From Flavobacteriaceae bacterium (GTDB lineage Bacteria; Bacteroidota; Bacteroidia; Flavobacteriales; Flavobacteriaceae), in NCBI GenBank assembly GCA_013214065.1, contig JABSPK010000013.1:34134-98133 (forward strand): a DNA stretch of 64,000 nt, read 5' to 3'. Shown one piece after another: positions 36,924 through 45,450 of this stretch. Under the pieces are notes generated by a model that was not told where the DNA came from, ran no database searches, and was given only the letters and a program-made list of their open reading frames with translations. The translations under genes and the position numbers were made by a program. How positions within the stretch are numbered: position 1 is the first letter of the stretch; each line of letters begins with the position of its first letter.

Positions 36924-36945
36924 TAATTCTATAACTTACCCAGAA

Positions 36946-37464
36946 TTGAGAATAAGTGCAATTTTAAATCTTTTCAATAAGTATTTTGGAGCAATTTTCT
37001 GCCTGATTTTAGCTCTATTGTTTTTTTACATACATATCAACAAACCGAAATTAAGAGGTGAGGAGGACTTAATGGATGTTTCTGGAAAATTAGAAAGCTA
37101 TTCATTTAAGGATAATACAGGATGGAAAAAAAATGGGAGAAGATATGTTTTCCGACTAGAAAACTATTCAAATGAATTCCAGATTAGTGCTAATCACTTG
37201 ACCTTTTTTGATAAAAGTGGGTTCAAGACTAATGCGGCTTTTACTCCTGAATTATCAGTTAAAATAATGAAAGACCAAAAGGACCTGCTAAATTCTTCAA
37301 ATGAGAGGGTACTTGCAATTTCAATTAACGACGCTAAGACAGAATATCTGAATTCAAAAAATGTAATTCTTAAAGAGCAAGGACCGGGAGATTTAATTAT
37401 GGGATTTGGATTGATAATTGCTGGATTCTTGGCTTTCGTTGTAAAGTATAAAAACTTGACATAA
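36946..37464 (+). CDS. Cassette 4: two-span membrane protein of unknown function
   Basis: A 172-residue protein from TTG 36946. One helix lies near the N-terminus (about 13-30, FGAIFCLILALLFFYIHI) and one near the C-terminus (about 151-168), flanking a ~110-residue soluble domain (GKLESYSFKDNTGWKKNGRR; SANHLTFFDKSGFKTNAAFT). No family recognised. The topology places the middle domain outside or inside as a unit. Confidence 0.65.
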   Translation: MRISAILNLFNKYFGAIFCLILALLFFYIHINKPKLRGEEDLMDVSGKLESYSFKDNTGWKKNGRRYVFRLENYSNEFQISANHLTFFDKSGFKTNAAFTPELSVKIMKDQKDLLNSSNERVLAISINDAKTEYLNSKNVILKEQGPGDLIMGFGLIIAGFLAFVVKYKNLT

Positions 37465-37470
37465 TAACTA

Positions 37471-37596
37471 TAGCTAACTATGGCTATATGCCATGCCTTA
37501 CTCTAGTCCATTTTTCGCTAACTTCAATCTACAAAAGGGATAGCCTTGGCCACGTAGTGATACCTCTCGATAGGCCGGGCAGTGATGGTTAGCACC
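37471..37596 (+). repeat. attC-like site 4 (family 1)
   Basis: TAGCTAAC-tatGGCTATA opening, body AGTCCATTTTTCGCTAACTTC, closing GGCCGGGCAGTGATG-GTTAGCACC. Confidence 0.8.
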
Positions 37597-37610
37597 AACT
37601 TAAACGAACA

Positions 37611-38291
37611 TTGGGGATATTTAGCTTCATAAGGAAAAAACAAGGAGAGTCATCGCCGAAAAAGATAATAAAACGGATGATCGATTACATTCCTGAATTT
37701 TATAAAAACCATAGACAATTTCAAAGCAGTATTGAATTTTATGAAGTAAATGAATTAGGGCTTGTTTTGGAAAGTCTTGTTGAATTAGCAGATGAAACCG
37801 GGCATTATTTCTCAGAAGAATTCTGGACTGAATTGGGTAAAGCGGCCGACATAATGCGGATAGACGAAGTAGGGTCATATTGTAAAAAACAGTCGAAAAA
37901 GACTTTAAAAGCTTTGGGGTATAAATTACCTTTTGGTTGGACAAGCCATAAAATCAGTGAAAATAATTTTCAAGTACATATTTCCGAGAAACTAAAAGAG
38001 GGATGGAAAACGGAACGAAGACTAAAAGACGGTATTGAAAAATTATTGACTAAAAATGGAATTCATATCTCAAATAATGGAAGAAGTGGTTATATCTACT
38101 ATGTGGAAAATGAAAAACTAATTGAATTTGAGTGGGAATTAGAGGCTGGTGGAATAAGGCTATGGTTTGACATTGAAAATCATTGGTGTTTACCGGCCAA
38201 ATCGGAATTGAAGAAAGAAGATAAATCAAGAATTAAGAAACTGATTATTGATTGGGCTGAACAGAATAATGAGAAAATTGAATTTGACTAA
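37611..38291 (+). CDS. Cassette 5: soluble protein of unknown function
   Basis: A 226-residue protein from TTG 37611 with the start MGIFSFIRKKQGE. The N-terminal half is helical (IIKRMIDYIPEFYKNHRQFQ, LVELADETGHYFSEEFWTEL), the C-terminal half alternates strands with aromatic-charged motifs (GRSGYIYYVENEKLIEFEWE; GGIRLWFDIENHW). No membrane segments or catalytic motif. No family recognised. Confidence 0.65.
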   Translation: MGIFSFIRKKQGESSPKKIIKRMIDYIPEFYKNHRQFQSSIEFYEVNELGLVLESLVELADETGHYFSEEFWTELGKAADIMRIDEVGSYCKKQSKKTLKALGYKLPFGWTSHKISENNFQVHISEKLKEGWKTERRLKDGIEKLLTKNGIHISNNGRSGYIYYVENEKLIEFEWELEAGGIRLWFDIENHWCLPAKSELKKEDKSRIKKLIIDWAEQNNEKIEFD

Positions 38292-38296
38292 AAGTA

Positions 38297-38352
38297 GTTG
38301 CAAACAATGGCTCAAAGTCATAGCTGCTGGGGCGGCCAAGACCGCTGTAATT
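38297..38352 (+). repeat. attC-like site 5 (short)
   Basis: About 56 bp: GTTGCAAAC-aatGGCT opening and GGCCAAGACC-GCTGTAATT closing, lacking the family-1 middle. Probably an internally deleted family-1 site. Confidence 0.7.
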
Positions 38353-38369
38353 AATTTGAAATCCATTCG

Positions 38370-38645
38370 TTGAAAATCTTTAAGAACATTTTGCTTTTCC
38401 AAAGAAAAGTATTTCCTGTCTCATATTTGATTGCAATAGTAGTCGGATTCCTATTGGGCGGAAAACCGCAAACTATTGGGTTCTGTTTTTTGGCCATAGC
38501 GCCAATGATTCAATATTATTCCTATGATATTAAGGACAAAAACCAGTACTACTATTTTTACAATTTAGGACTTAGTGAAATTCACTTATGGTTTTCGACT
38601 GTCATAATAGGAATAATAAATCTGGTAATACTGTCATTCCTATAA
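38370..38645 (+). CDS. Cassette 6a: small membrane protein, partner of ABC ATPase
   Basis: A 91-residue protein from TTG 38370 with hydrophobic segments at about 15-30, 34-48 and 70-90 and an aromatic linker (DIKDKNQYYYFYNLGLSEIH), typical of a short membrane protein encoded beside ABC ATPases of the bacteriocin/ABC-2 type in Bacteroidota. It overlaps the ATPase gene, so the two are coupled. A channel-half role is inference. Confidence 0.65.
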   Translation: MKIFKNILLFQRKVFPVSYLIAIVVGFLLGGKPQTIGFCFLAIAPMIQYYSYDIKDKNQYYYFYNLGLSEIHLWFSTVIIGIINLVILSFL

Positions 38646-39322
38646 TTAAGCTACATATCGACAGTGTAACCAAATCTTATGGGGACAAAGTTGTGCTAAA
38701 CGACATTTTTCTCACGTGTTCTAAAGGAGAAATAAAGGGACTTATCGGCAGGAATGGTTCGGGCAAATCTACCCTCCTTAAAATAGTTTTTGGGACAGAA
38801 ACCGCAAACAACAAATTCGTCCGAGTTGGCAAAAGAATCATACGAAATGTATCGGAAGGAAGAGGAATTATCAATTACCTGCCACAAGACAATTTTTTGC
38901 CCAAAAATGTCAAAATAAAAAAACTGATAGAACTATTTCTAGACCCAGAAAACAGAGAGTATTTATACTCAAATGAACATATTAAGCCGCTCTTGAATAA
39001 AAAGAATAAGGATTTATCTAGCGGTGAAAAAAGAATAATGGAAATACTACTTATTATTCATTCAAATGCCCAATTTATGCTATTGGACGAACCTTTTAAT
39101 GGGGTAAGTCCCATAATTCGAGATTACATCATTGAGTATATCAAAAACAGAAAAAGCACCAAAGGTATAATTATTACTGACCACGATTTCGAAAATGTGA
39201 TTGGTCTAGCGGATAAAATTGTATTCCTGGACATGGGTTATCTCAGGGAACTTAAAGACAAATCCGAATTGGTAGCGCTCGGGTATATGACAAAAACCAC
39301 TTTCAACAAAGTGTATAAATAA
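38645..39322 (+). CDS. Cassette 6b: ABC transporter ATP-binding protein
   Basis: A ~225-residue ATPase. Walker A is GRNGSGKST, the signature is LSSGEKR, Walker B is FMLLDEP and the H-loop is IITDHDF. Homologous ATPases begin (M)IKLHIDSVTKSYG, which here follows ATA ATT; a non-standard ATT/ATA start overlapping the TAA stop of gene 6a (38643-38645) is therefore likely, since the only in-frame ATG, at 38588, adds an unrelated 19-residue leader. It probably exports a peptide or lipid together with 6a. Confidence 0.85.
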   Translation: MKLHIDSVTKSYGDKVVLNDIFLTCSKGEIKGLIGRNGSGKSTLLKIVFGTETANNKFVRVGKRIIRNVSEGRGIINYLPQDNFLPKNVKIKKLIELFLDPENREYLYSNEHIKPLLNKKNKDLSSGEKRIMEILLIIHSNAQFMLLDEPFNGVSPIIRDYIIEYIKNRKSTKGIIITDHDFENVIGLADKIVFLDMGYLRELKDKSELVALGYMTKTTFNKVYK

Positions 39323-39436
39323 TTGCAGACGGAAATGCAACAAGTAATTTCCTGCAATCGATTATCTTTAGTCACAAGCGGACATTTACCGATGGGAAAG
39401 TCCTTTACTAATCATAAACATGACCGTTGTGCAAAA
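39323..39436 (+). repeat. attC-like site 6 (family 2)
   Basis: TTGCAGAC opening, body with GGACATT and GGGAAAGTC, closing GACC-GTTGTGCAAAA. Shares its body with site 10 but not with family 1. Confidence 0.78.
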
Positions 39437-39451
39437 TTTTCAAGTAGAACA

Positions 39452-40054
39452 ATGAAAGAGTTAAAACAGACGAAAAATTTTGTAAAAAGGGAATTTCGAT
39501 TAACCGATTCGAAGCTCTTCTATAATGTATCAAAATTTGGAAACGGAAATGAAGTTGACATTCCATTCGAAAATATAAGTGGAGATAAGGTTTCCTTTAA
39601 ATCAACAAACCACATATTGTTATTAATTGCTGGAGCGATTTACTTAATTGCCATCGCAATTCAGATAAGCATCTTTCGCGGTGGAAATACCGAAAATTTT
39701 GCAGGCCTTTTTTGGGGAATAGTTGGAACCGTCTTCTTGGTACTATACTTTCTTTCGATGCAGGATTTTTGGAAAATCAGGCTGGTAAACGATGGCTATT
39801 TATACATCCATAAAAAAATTCCAAACAAAACTACAGCGGACATGTTCATTGAAGAACTAATGAAGTCAAGAAATGATTTTCTTAAAGAAAACTATGCAGT
39901 GGTCGACGAGAATTTGAGCTACGAAAGCCAACTTAATAACTTCAAATGGCTCAAATCAATAAATGCCATTTCCAAAGAAGAGTTTGACCAAAAGTATGCA
40001 GAATTAAAACAAAGCGTAAAACCGAAAACCCCAAATATTGGTTTTGGAAAGTAA
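39452..40054 (+). CDS. Cassette 7: membrane protein with SHOCT-like tail
   Basis: A 200-residue protein from ATG 39452 (the frame is open upstream into the attC site). N-terminal ~50 residues are a soluble beta-like domain, two helices lie at about 56-72 and 82-100, and the C-terminus has LNNFKWLKSINAISKEEFDQKYAEL, a short-C-terminal (SHOCT)-type helical motif often used for oligomerisation. Function unknown. Confidence 0.7.
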   Translation: MKELKQTKNFVKREFRLTDSKLFYNVSKFGNGNEVDIPFENISGDKVSFKSTNHILLLIAGAIYLIAIAIQISIFRGGNTENFAGLFWGIVGTVFLVLYFLSMQDFWKIRLVNDGYLYIHKKIPNKTTADMFIEELMKSRNDFLKENYAVVDENLSYESQLNNFKWLKSINAISKEEFDQKYAELKQSVKPKTPNIGFGK

Positions 40055-40059
40055 AAAAC

Positions 40060-40190
40060 GTTTTCCAACAATGGCCTTAACCCAACGCCACCACTGGGCC
40101 ATTTTTCCCTAACTTCAATGAACTATAAATCGGCTGGCGCTTTCTATTGGGGCATACCCGCCGGCAGGCAGGGGCGAGACCATGATGCCA
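40060..40190 (+). repeat. attC-like site 7 (family 1)
   Basis: GTTTTCCAAC-aatGGCC opening, body GGGCCATTTTTCCCTAACTTC, palindrome near 40157, closing GGCGAGACC-ATGATGCC. The final arm is GATGCC rather than GTTRRRY, a degenerate end. Confidence 0.75.
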
Positions 40191-40207
40191 ATTTAGATAA
40201 GAAAACA

Positions 40208-40573
40208 ATGAAAAAACAATACGGGACAGCCGAGAAACTTAGGACATACGAAATGGTACTGCCCGTGCTTATGATACCAATTTGTGGACTGACAGCCCTT
40301 GGATGTGGATGGCAATGCTATGCGACACTGACGGATCGACCCGGACTGAGGGGGACGATTCATACCTACTTCGACCTTACAGCCGGACAATTTGCTACTT
40401 ACAACTTTGTCGTTGCTTTCCTTGCAACAGGACTAATCTTCTTTCAGACAAAATACCTGATAGACAAGGACACAAAAAAACTAAAATGGACCTTTTGGTC
40501 GTTCGGACTGCTCGTTGGAATGGTAACACTTGCTCAAATCTATTTACAGGCACGATTCGTACCAAAAGGATAA
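40208..40573 (+). CDS. Cassette 8: three-span membrane protein of unknown function
   Basis: A 121-residue protein from ATG 40208 with hydrophobic segments at about 18-36, 64-80 and 93-112. Cysteines and Trp (CGLTALGCGWQCYATLTDRP) are unusual for the array, and its DNA is visibly more GC-rich than neighbouring cassettes, suggesting a different donor. No family recognised. Confidence 0.65.
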   Translation: MKKQYGTAEKLRTYEMVLPVLMIPICGLTALGCGWQCYATLTDRPGLRGTIHTYFDLTAGQFATYNFVVAFLATGLIFFQTKYLIDKDTKKLKWTFWSFGLLVGMVTLAQIYLQARFVPKG

Positions 40574-40610
40574 AAAATGAAATTAGAAACGGCACACAGC
40601 AAAAAATAAG

Positions 40611-40646
40611 GTGCTTAAAAACACTATAAATTCAAACGTTAAGCAC
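40611..40646 (+). repeat. attC-like site 8 (family 3, short)
   Basis: GTGCTTAA-aaacactata-...-GTTAAGCAC: perfect 8-base arms within ~36 bp. Shares AAACACTATA with site 11. Confidence 0.65.
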
Positions 40647-40661
40647 AAGCACAATCAAAGA

Positions 40662-41465
40662 ATGAATAATAGAATTTCCAAAATACCAAATGACGTTCAA
40701 GACAGAAATTCTATCGCTTGGAAAAAATTGTGTGAATACGTTGATCAAGTTGCTGAAAATGGTTCTGAAGAGTTTGTCCCAAGAGAAGCGCTTGGGGATG
40801 AATTGTTTGCCCAAATCTTCACACTTCCAGAAACAATAGCAAAGCTTAAAAAAGTTAAGAAAGTTGGACTTTATGGGAGTAACCTAAAAAGAATTCCACC
40901 AGAAATCGGACAAATGGAATCCCTTGAATATTTTGACCCTTATACTTCATATGACCTGCATTGGTTCCCGTTCGAGATTTATCATTGTAAAAAACTAAAG
41001 GACAGTCGAATTAGTACAAGAGCACTTTATGGAAATTATAAGAACCGAATGGGGTTTCCGAAACTTGACCATAATCCTGTAAGGTACTTTGGAGATGATT
41101 TAGAATGTAGCGTCTGCCAAAAAGAACTGACGTACCAATCGACAAACCAAATGTGGATTACCGCAAACGTTGGAACTGACACCATTCCCATGCTAGCAAA
41201 TCTCTGCTCAAAAGAGTGTGAACAAAGTTTACCCGATGCACCTGAAAATTATGTTCAATTTCCTCATAAAGGTGGTGCTGATTTGATGCAACCACCTGAT
41301 GAAAATGAATTATGGGAAATTGAAATGGCAGAAAGAGCAAAAGCTGAAAAAGAAAATGTCACTAAGCAGGAAACGGATGAACCAGTACACAAGGAAGTGG
41401 AAACGGTAAAATTGGAGGCCTCTAAATTGCCGATTTTAAAACTGGTGCGAAAAATTTGGGAGTAA
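40662..41465 (+). CDS. Cassette 9: leucine-rich-repeat protein with Cys motifs
   Basis: A 267-residue protein from ATG 40662. Residues ~55-115 are LRR-like (ETIAKLKKVKKVGLYGSNLK, RIPPEIGQMESLEYFD). Residues 149-186 hold C149-x2-C152 (CSVC) and C182-x3-C186 (CSKEC), spaced like a zinc site. I know of similar proteins in other bacteria, usually hypothetical and with a patchy distribution. The tail (about 220-255) is charged and low complexity. Function unknown; protein binding is likely. Confidence 0.75.
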   Translation: MNNRISKIPNDVQDRNSIAWKKLCEYVDQVAENGSEEFVPREALGDELFAQIFTLPETIAKLKKVKKVGLYGSNLKRIPPEIGQMESLEYFDPYTSYDLHWFPFEIYHCKKLKDSRISTRALYGNYKNRMGFPKLDHNPVRYFGDDLECSVCQKELTYQSTNQMWITANVGTDTIPMLANLCSKECEQSLPDAPENYVQFPHKGGADLMQPPDENELWEIEMAERAKAEKENVTKQETDEPVHKEVETVKLEASKLPILKLVRKIWE

Positions 41466-41476
41466 TAAAAAGACCC

Positions 41477-41606
41477 AGTACCAACAATGGCTATAGCCCA
41501 TGACTAACGCTTGGCCATTTTTTCCTAACTTCAATCAACTAACAAACTGGCCTTGGTCACGAATCATACCTGCCTGCCGGCAGGCAGGGCCAAGACCGTT
41601 AGCCAC
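41477..41606 (+). repeat. attC-like site 9 (family 1)
   Basis: AGTACCAAC-aatGGCTATA opening, body TTGGCCATTTTTTCCTAACTT, palindrome CCTGCCTGCCGGCAGGCAGG at 41569-41588 (perfect), closing GGCCAAGACC-GTTAGCCAC. Confidence 0.85.
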
Positions 41607-41618
41607 AATTTAGATTAA

Positions 41619-41939
41619 ATGAATAAATTGGATTATAGTGTGTCGCTAAGGGCAAAAGGCCTAAGCTCGGGGGACATAAAAAAGAAAATGGAAGAACAGG
41701 GATTTGAGGATTCTGAAATTCAATACTATTTAAAAAAATCAGATGAAATTTTTCTAAATCAATCAATACACTACAAGGGACTGAAACCAAAAGGAAAAAG
41801 TAAAAATATTTTAAAAATGATAGCTCTGGGATTTAGTTTTATGCTTTTAGTAAGTGTTCTTTTGGGTTATGTGAAGATAGGTTTGCTGGGACTATTTATT
41901 TTATGGAGCATTGTTGGTTTAAGTACATACAAAAGATAA
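41619..41939 (+). CDS. Cassette 10a: small two-span membrane protein
   Basis: A 106-residue protein from ATG 41619. An N-terminal ~50-residue helical region (LRAKGLSSGDIKKKMEEQGF, a UBA/CUE-like helix pattern by eye) precedes two membrane helices at about 66-86 and 88-102. First of three genes between sites 9 and 10. No family recognised. Confidence 0.65.
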   Translation: MNKLDYSVSLRAKGLSSGDIKKKMEEQGFEDSEIQYYLKKSDEIFLNQSIHYKGLKPKGKSKNILKMIALGFSFMLLVSVLLGYVKIGLLGLFILWSIVGLSTYKR

Positions 41940-41946
41940 TTCAGAA

Positions 41947-42300
41947 ATGTGGTGCGCTGGTTACATCATGAACGAAGGATGTTCTGATGATGGATTTGAA
42001 TATTTTCGAAATTGGGTGATTTCTAGAGGGAAAGAAACCTATTATGATGCCAAAGCCAACCCTGACAGCTTGATTACGGAATTTATAGAAGGAATTGACT
42101 TTTACGAATTTGAAAGTTTTTGGTATGTTGCTTTAAGCGCATTTGAAAATAAAACAGGAAAAGAATTATACGATTATATTTCCGACGATTTCAAAACAAA
42201 CGAAGGGAATTATCCCAATTCCGAGTTCACTTGGAAAGAAGAAGAACCAGAAACAATGAAGGCGATTTGTCCGAATCTATTCGAAAAAATGTGGAATTAA
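41947..42300 (+). pseudogene. Cassette 10b: DUF4240 protein lacking its N-terminus
   Basis: A 117-residue frame from ATG 41947 carrying the DUF4240 core (MWCAGYIMNEGCSDDGFEYF, RNWVISRGKETYYDAKANPD). Family members usually have ~50 more residues before this block; here the frame upstream is closed by a TAA at 41920-41922. The gene is thus probably truncated, by a deletion that joined it to 10a. A short functional form cannot be excluded. DUF4240 is of unknown function and common in mobile regions. Confidence 0.7.
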
Positions 42301-42328
42301 TATCTAGTAGCAATTTTAAACCCGATAA

Positions 42329-42874
42329 ATGACCAAAAGAGATTTTTTTAGGACAGTTCTTAAATTATTTGGGCTTTACTCAGTAATTCTAACCGTTTTT
42401 AATTTCATCCCAGCCAATATCGCATACGTGACGTATCGATTCGAGCCTGTTGCCATTTTGTGGATTACAGCTGCTATGATTTTAGCTGTAGGGCTTTATG
42501 TTTTCCTTATTAGAAAAACGGACAAAATCATAAACTGGTTAAAAGTGGATACTGGTTTTGATGATGACCGAATTGAAATCGGAAATTTCAATGCCATGGG
42601 AATCGTAAAATTTGCCTTGATTTTAATTGGGGGATTTTTAGTAATCGATTATTTGCCCAGTTTTCTACACTATTCCTATTTGGCCTTCAAAAAAGAAGTT
42701 TCACCGAATGGACTCAATATGCTGGAAAGCTTAGGAAATGATGGACAAGTGCTCTATTTCGAATGGACCATTGCAATTATGAATTTAGTGTTGGGCATTG
42801 TGCTTTTGACGAACTACAAACGGATAGCCAATTGGATTGAAAAAAGAAATAACGTTGGCCAACACGGTGAATAA
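42329..42874 (+). CDS. Cassette 10c: four-span membrane protein, paralogue of gene at window start
   Basis: A 181-residue protein from ATG 42329 with hydrophobic segments at about 13-32, 45-63, 91-110 and 146-165. The C-terminal ~100 residues align with the partial gene at 3-278: VDTGFDDDRIEIGNF, YLPSFLHYSYLAFKKEVSPN and LLTNYKRIANWIEKRN match VDMAGLD, NFCYLAFKAEVSGNG and FNTKWLARKL positions. A related gene thus exists both in the host background and in the cassette array. Function unknown. Confidence 0.78.
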   Translation: MTKRDFFRTVLKLFGLYSVILTVFNFIPANIAYVTYRFEPVAILWITAAMILAVGLYVFLIRKTDKIINWLKVDTGFDDDRIEIGNFNAMGIVKFALILIGGFLVIDYLPSFLHYSYLAFKKEVSPNGLNMLESLGNDGQVLYFEWTIAIMNLVLGIVLLTNYKRIANWIEKRNNVGQHGE

Positions 42875-42990
42875 TTCATTGCCGTCGGAATTCCCAAAAT
42901 GGAAATCCTTGCAATGAACTATTTTCAGTACAGGTGGACATTATCCGTTGGGAAAGTCAGTAACTGATCATACACCAAACGTTATGCAAC
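42854..42990 (+). repeat. attC-like site 10 (family 2)
   Basis: GTTGGCCAAC opening, body with GGACATT and GGGAAAGTC, closing GTTATGCAAC. Opening arm lies inside the end of gene 10c. Confidence 0.8.
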
Positions 42991-42999
42991 AATTGAACA

Positions 43000-43458
43000 A
43001 TGAACATAAGTTTTGACCTTGATAGTACCTTAATTCCGAATGGAAAGGAATTCGAAACTGAAAAACGTGGCGGAATTGCAAAACTGTTGGGAATTGAAGA
43101 AATACGAAAAGGAACCGCTGAGTTGATTACGGAATTAAAAGCGCAAGGAAATAAAGTTCATATATACACAACGTCATTTCGCTCAAAGAGAAAAATAAGA
43201 CGAACACTAAACCATTACGGGATAACGGTTGACCGGATTGTGAACCAAACCGAAAATCAGCGTGAATTAAAAAGCCGAAACATAAATTCGTCCAAATATC
43301 CACCGGCTTTCGGATTTGATGTTCACATTGACGATTCAAAAGGCGTTGGAATTGAATCGGAACGACATAACTTTAACGCAATTATTATTGAACCGATGGA
43401 CCAAAATTGGATTGAAAAAATAAAAGCGGAAATAAAAAGGTTGCAAAACACTATATAA
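43000..43458 (+). CDS. Cassette 11: HAD-superfamily phosphatase-like protein
   Basis: A 152-residue protein from ATG 43000. HAD motif I is FDLDSTLIP with D6 and D8, motif II is the T/S of HIYTTSF (57-59), and motif IV is the acidic pair D111-D112 in VHIDDSKGVG. The cap is minimal. It should act as a small phosphatase or phosphotransferase in the cytosol. The substrate is unknown. The start lies 10 bases after the cassette boundary. Confidence 0.82.
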   Translation: MNISFDLDSTLIPNGKEFETEKRGGIAKLLGIEEIRKGTAELITELKAQGNKVHIYTTSFRSKRKIRRTLNHYGITVDRIVNQTENQRELKSRNINSSKYPPAFGFDVHIDDSKGVGIESERHNFNAIIIEPMDQNWIEKIKAEIKRLQNTI

Positions 43459-43500
43459 ACCGCAATTAAAAATGACGGTTTCAAGAAACCGTCGGCAACT
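43440..43500 (+). repeat. attC-like site 11 (family 3, short)
   Basis: GTTGCAAAAC-actata opening, internal hairpin GACGGTTTC-aa-GAAACCGTC at about 43474-43493, closing GTCGGCAAC. Opening arm matches the reverse complement of GTTATGCAAC (cassette 11 start) at 9 of 10 bases. Confidence 0.78.
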
Positions 43501-43515
43501 AATAAATAGCTAACC

Positions 43516-44193
43516 ATGATAAAAAAAGGTTTATTCCCTTTTGCAATATTCTTAGTCTCTCTTTTTTCTTATTCACAGGATTATTTTTAAGGTGAGGTAC
43601 ATTTCAAAATTGATTATACCTCCTTCAAGGAGAGCGTCCCGAAAGAATTTCTTTCTCGAGAGTTGGGTGACACCTTGATCGGTTATGTGAAAGAGAAAAA
43701 ATATATCATGGCCATGAATAACAAAGGATCCATCGGATGGACCAAGCAAATCATCTTATTGGACGAAAACGTGCTATACTTCGAATGTGAAAAATTGGAT
43801 ACCATCTATAAATATCCTCTTGACAAAGAAGCTTCAAAACTAATCAGGATACATAAAAACGAAGGGGACAATCTAATTATCCTTGGAGACGAGTGCCCCT
43901 CGCTGACTTTAGATTATGAAATGACGGACCCAAATAGTATTTTCTCTTCCAATCAAGGGAAATACTACTATAATCCAAAATATAAACTGAATAAGGAAGC
44001 TTACGCCAACCACCGGGTCGGATTTTGGAATCTTTTTGTCAATGAAAGTGGTTCTATAAGCGTTAGAAACGAAGTTGTTCAGAAACCACTTTTCAAATCG
44101 GTTATGGAAGCTTTTCAAATAATCGAAAAGAAAATCCCAGATGAACTGTTCGAAATTGACACCAAGAATAAAGTCATAAAGGAATCAGATTGA
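43516..44193 (+). pseudogene. Cassette 12: secreted protein with in-frame stop after signal peptide
   Basis: From ATG 43516 the frame gives a signal peptide (MIKKGLFPFAIFLVSLFSYS-QDYF) and then TAA at 43588-43590. The same frame continues as GEVHFKIDYTSFKESVPKEF through to a TGA at 44191-44193, giving a ~225-codon gene. The internal part resembles flavobacterial secreted DUF4412/GLPGLI-like proteins (KYIMAMNNKGSIGWTKQIIL; SLTLDYEMTDPNSIF) by layout only. An alternative start at 43663 would lack the signal peptide. A nonsense mutation is the simplest reading. Confidence 0.7.
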
Positions 44194-44201
44194 ATCTATG
44201 C

Positions 44202-44331
44202 CACCCATAACGGCTATACCCCAAATCCCCATGGCTTGGCCATTTTTCCCTAAATTCATTGAAGTAAAATACGATTGGACTTGGCAACGGAGTGATACCA
44301 TCCGGGAGACAAGGCCGAGACCGTAAGCCCC
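44202..44331 (+). repeat. attC-like site 12 (family 1)
   Basis: CACCCATAAC-GGCTATA opening, body TTGGCCATTTTTCCCTAAATT, closing GGCCGAGACC-GTAAGCCCC. Confidence 0.75.
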
Positions 44332-44337
44332 AACGAG

Positions 44338-45431
44338 ATGCAATCATCGCGACAATTCAAGATGGCCCTAAAAAAAGTAGCTGTTATAACGGTGAGCTAC
44401 ATCGCCATAAACATTTTCTTCTTTTTCTTTAATTATTCACTGATCCATTCTCCATATTCCCTTGGTCCATCCCCGCTATTCAGTTTAAAAAACTATTTGT
44501 TCACCAACCTATTGATCGGATTGATTGCCGGAATACTTGGTGGGATCTTACTTGTCACTGTAAATAGTCAATGGTTCAGGAAGAAATCTTTCAGATTTGC
44601 CATGCTGACCACCCTAGGGTGTTATATCCTGATTTTCGCTTTAGTAACGCTAATAGCCACACTCGCAAACCTGCTCGAGGAATTCGGGCTTGGGGAACTT
44701 TCTTTTGACCAAATAAAAAAAGCCCTTGGGCTAGTACTTGACCCCATATTACTAACCTCTTTTGTTTTATGGGGCGCCATTACGCTTTCAACCCTATTCC
44801 TGTTACAAGTCAATGACAAATTCGGACCTGGAATACTCTTAAAATTCCTCACCGGAAACTACCACCGACCAAAAAAAGAACAGCGGATCTTTATGTTCAT
44901 GGACATGCGTTCTTCAACCACGATTGCTGAGAAAATCGGTAATGAAATGTACTTTGAGTTGTTGAATGATCTGTTTTCCGATATCACTGACCCAATTCTT
45001 AACAACGAGGGCGAAATATATCAATATGTTGGAGATGAAATCGTAATCTCTTGGCCGATGAAGAAGGGCATTCGAAATGCAAATTGTCTTCGGGCTTTAC
45101 CCAGATCCAGGAAAAACTAACGGATCTAAGGGCTTTTTACGAAAAAAAATATCAGATCATCCCAGAATTCAAAGCAGGCCTTCATTGTGGGCGTGTTATG
45201 GCCGGCGAAATCGGGGTGATTAAAAAGGATATCATTTATTCTGGGGATGTACTGAATACCACGGCCAGAATCCAAGAGCAATGCAATGAATATGGTGTAA
45301 ATATCCTGATCTCGAAAGAGACTTTTGATTTAATCGCTGACAATAAGGGATATCAACTGATTCCCTTGGGAAGCATCGAATTACGGGGAAAGGAAAGAAA
45401 AATAGACTTAAATACGATAACGACAAGCTGA
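44338..45431 (+). pseudogene. Cassette 13: membrane class III adenylate/guanylate cyclase, frameshifted
   Basis: The first frame (44338-45120) encodes about four membrane helices (residues ~10-150) and the start of a class III cyclase domain: D-M-R in MFMDMRSSTTIAEKIG and QYVGDEIVISWPMKKG carry the two metal-binding Asp. The domain then continues in another frame (45051-45431) as FTQIQEKLTDLRAFYEKKYQ and LHCGRVMAGEIGVIKKDIIY, VLNTTARIQEQ. A one-base deletion near 45090 joins them into ~365 residues. A working enzyme would make cAMP or cGMP; as it stands it is broken. Confidence 0.82.
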
Positions 45432-45450
45432 TTTTGTGTTTTGAAAACAA

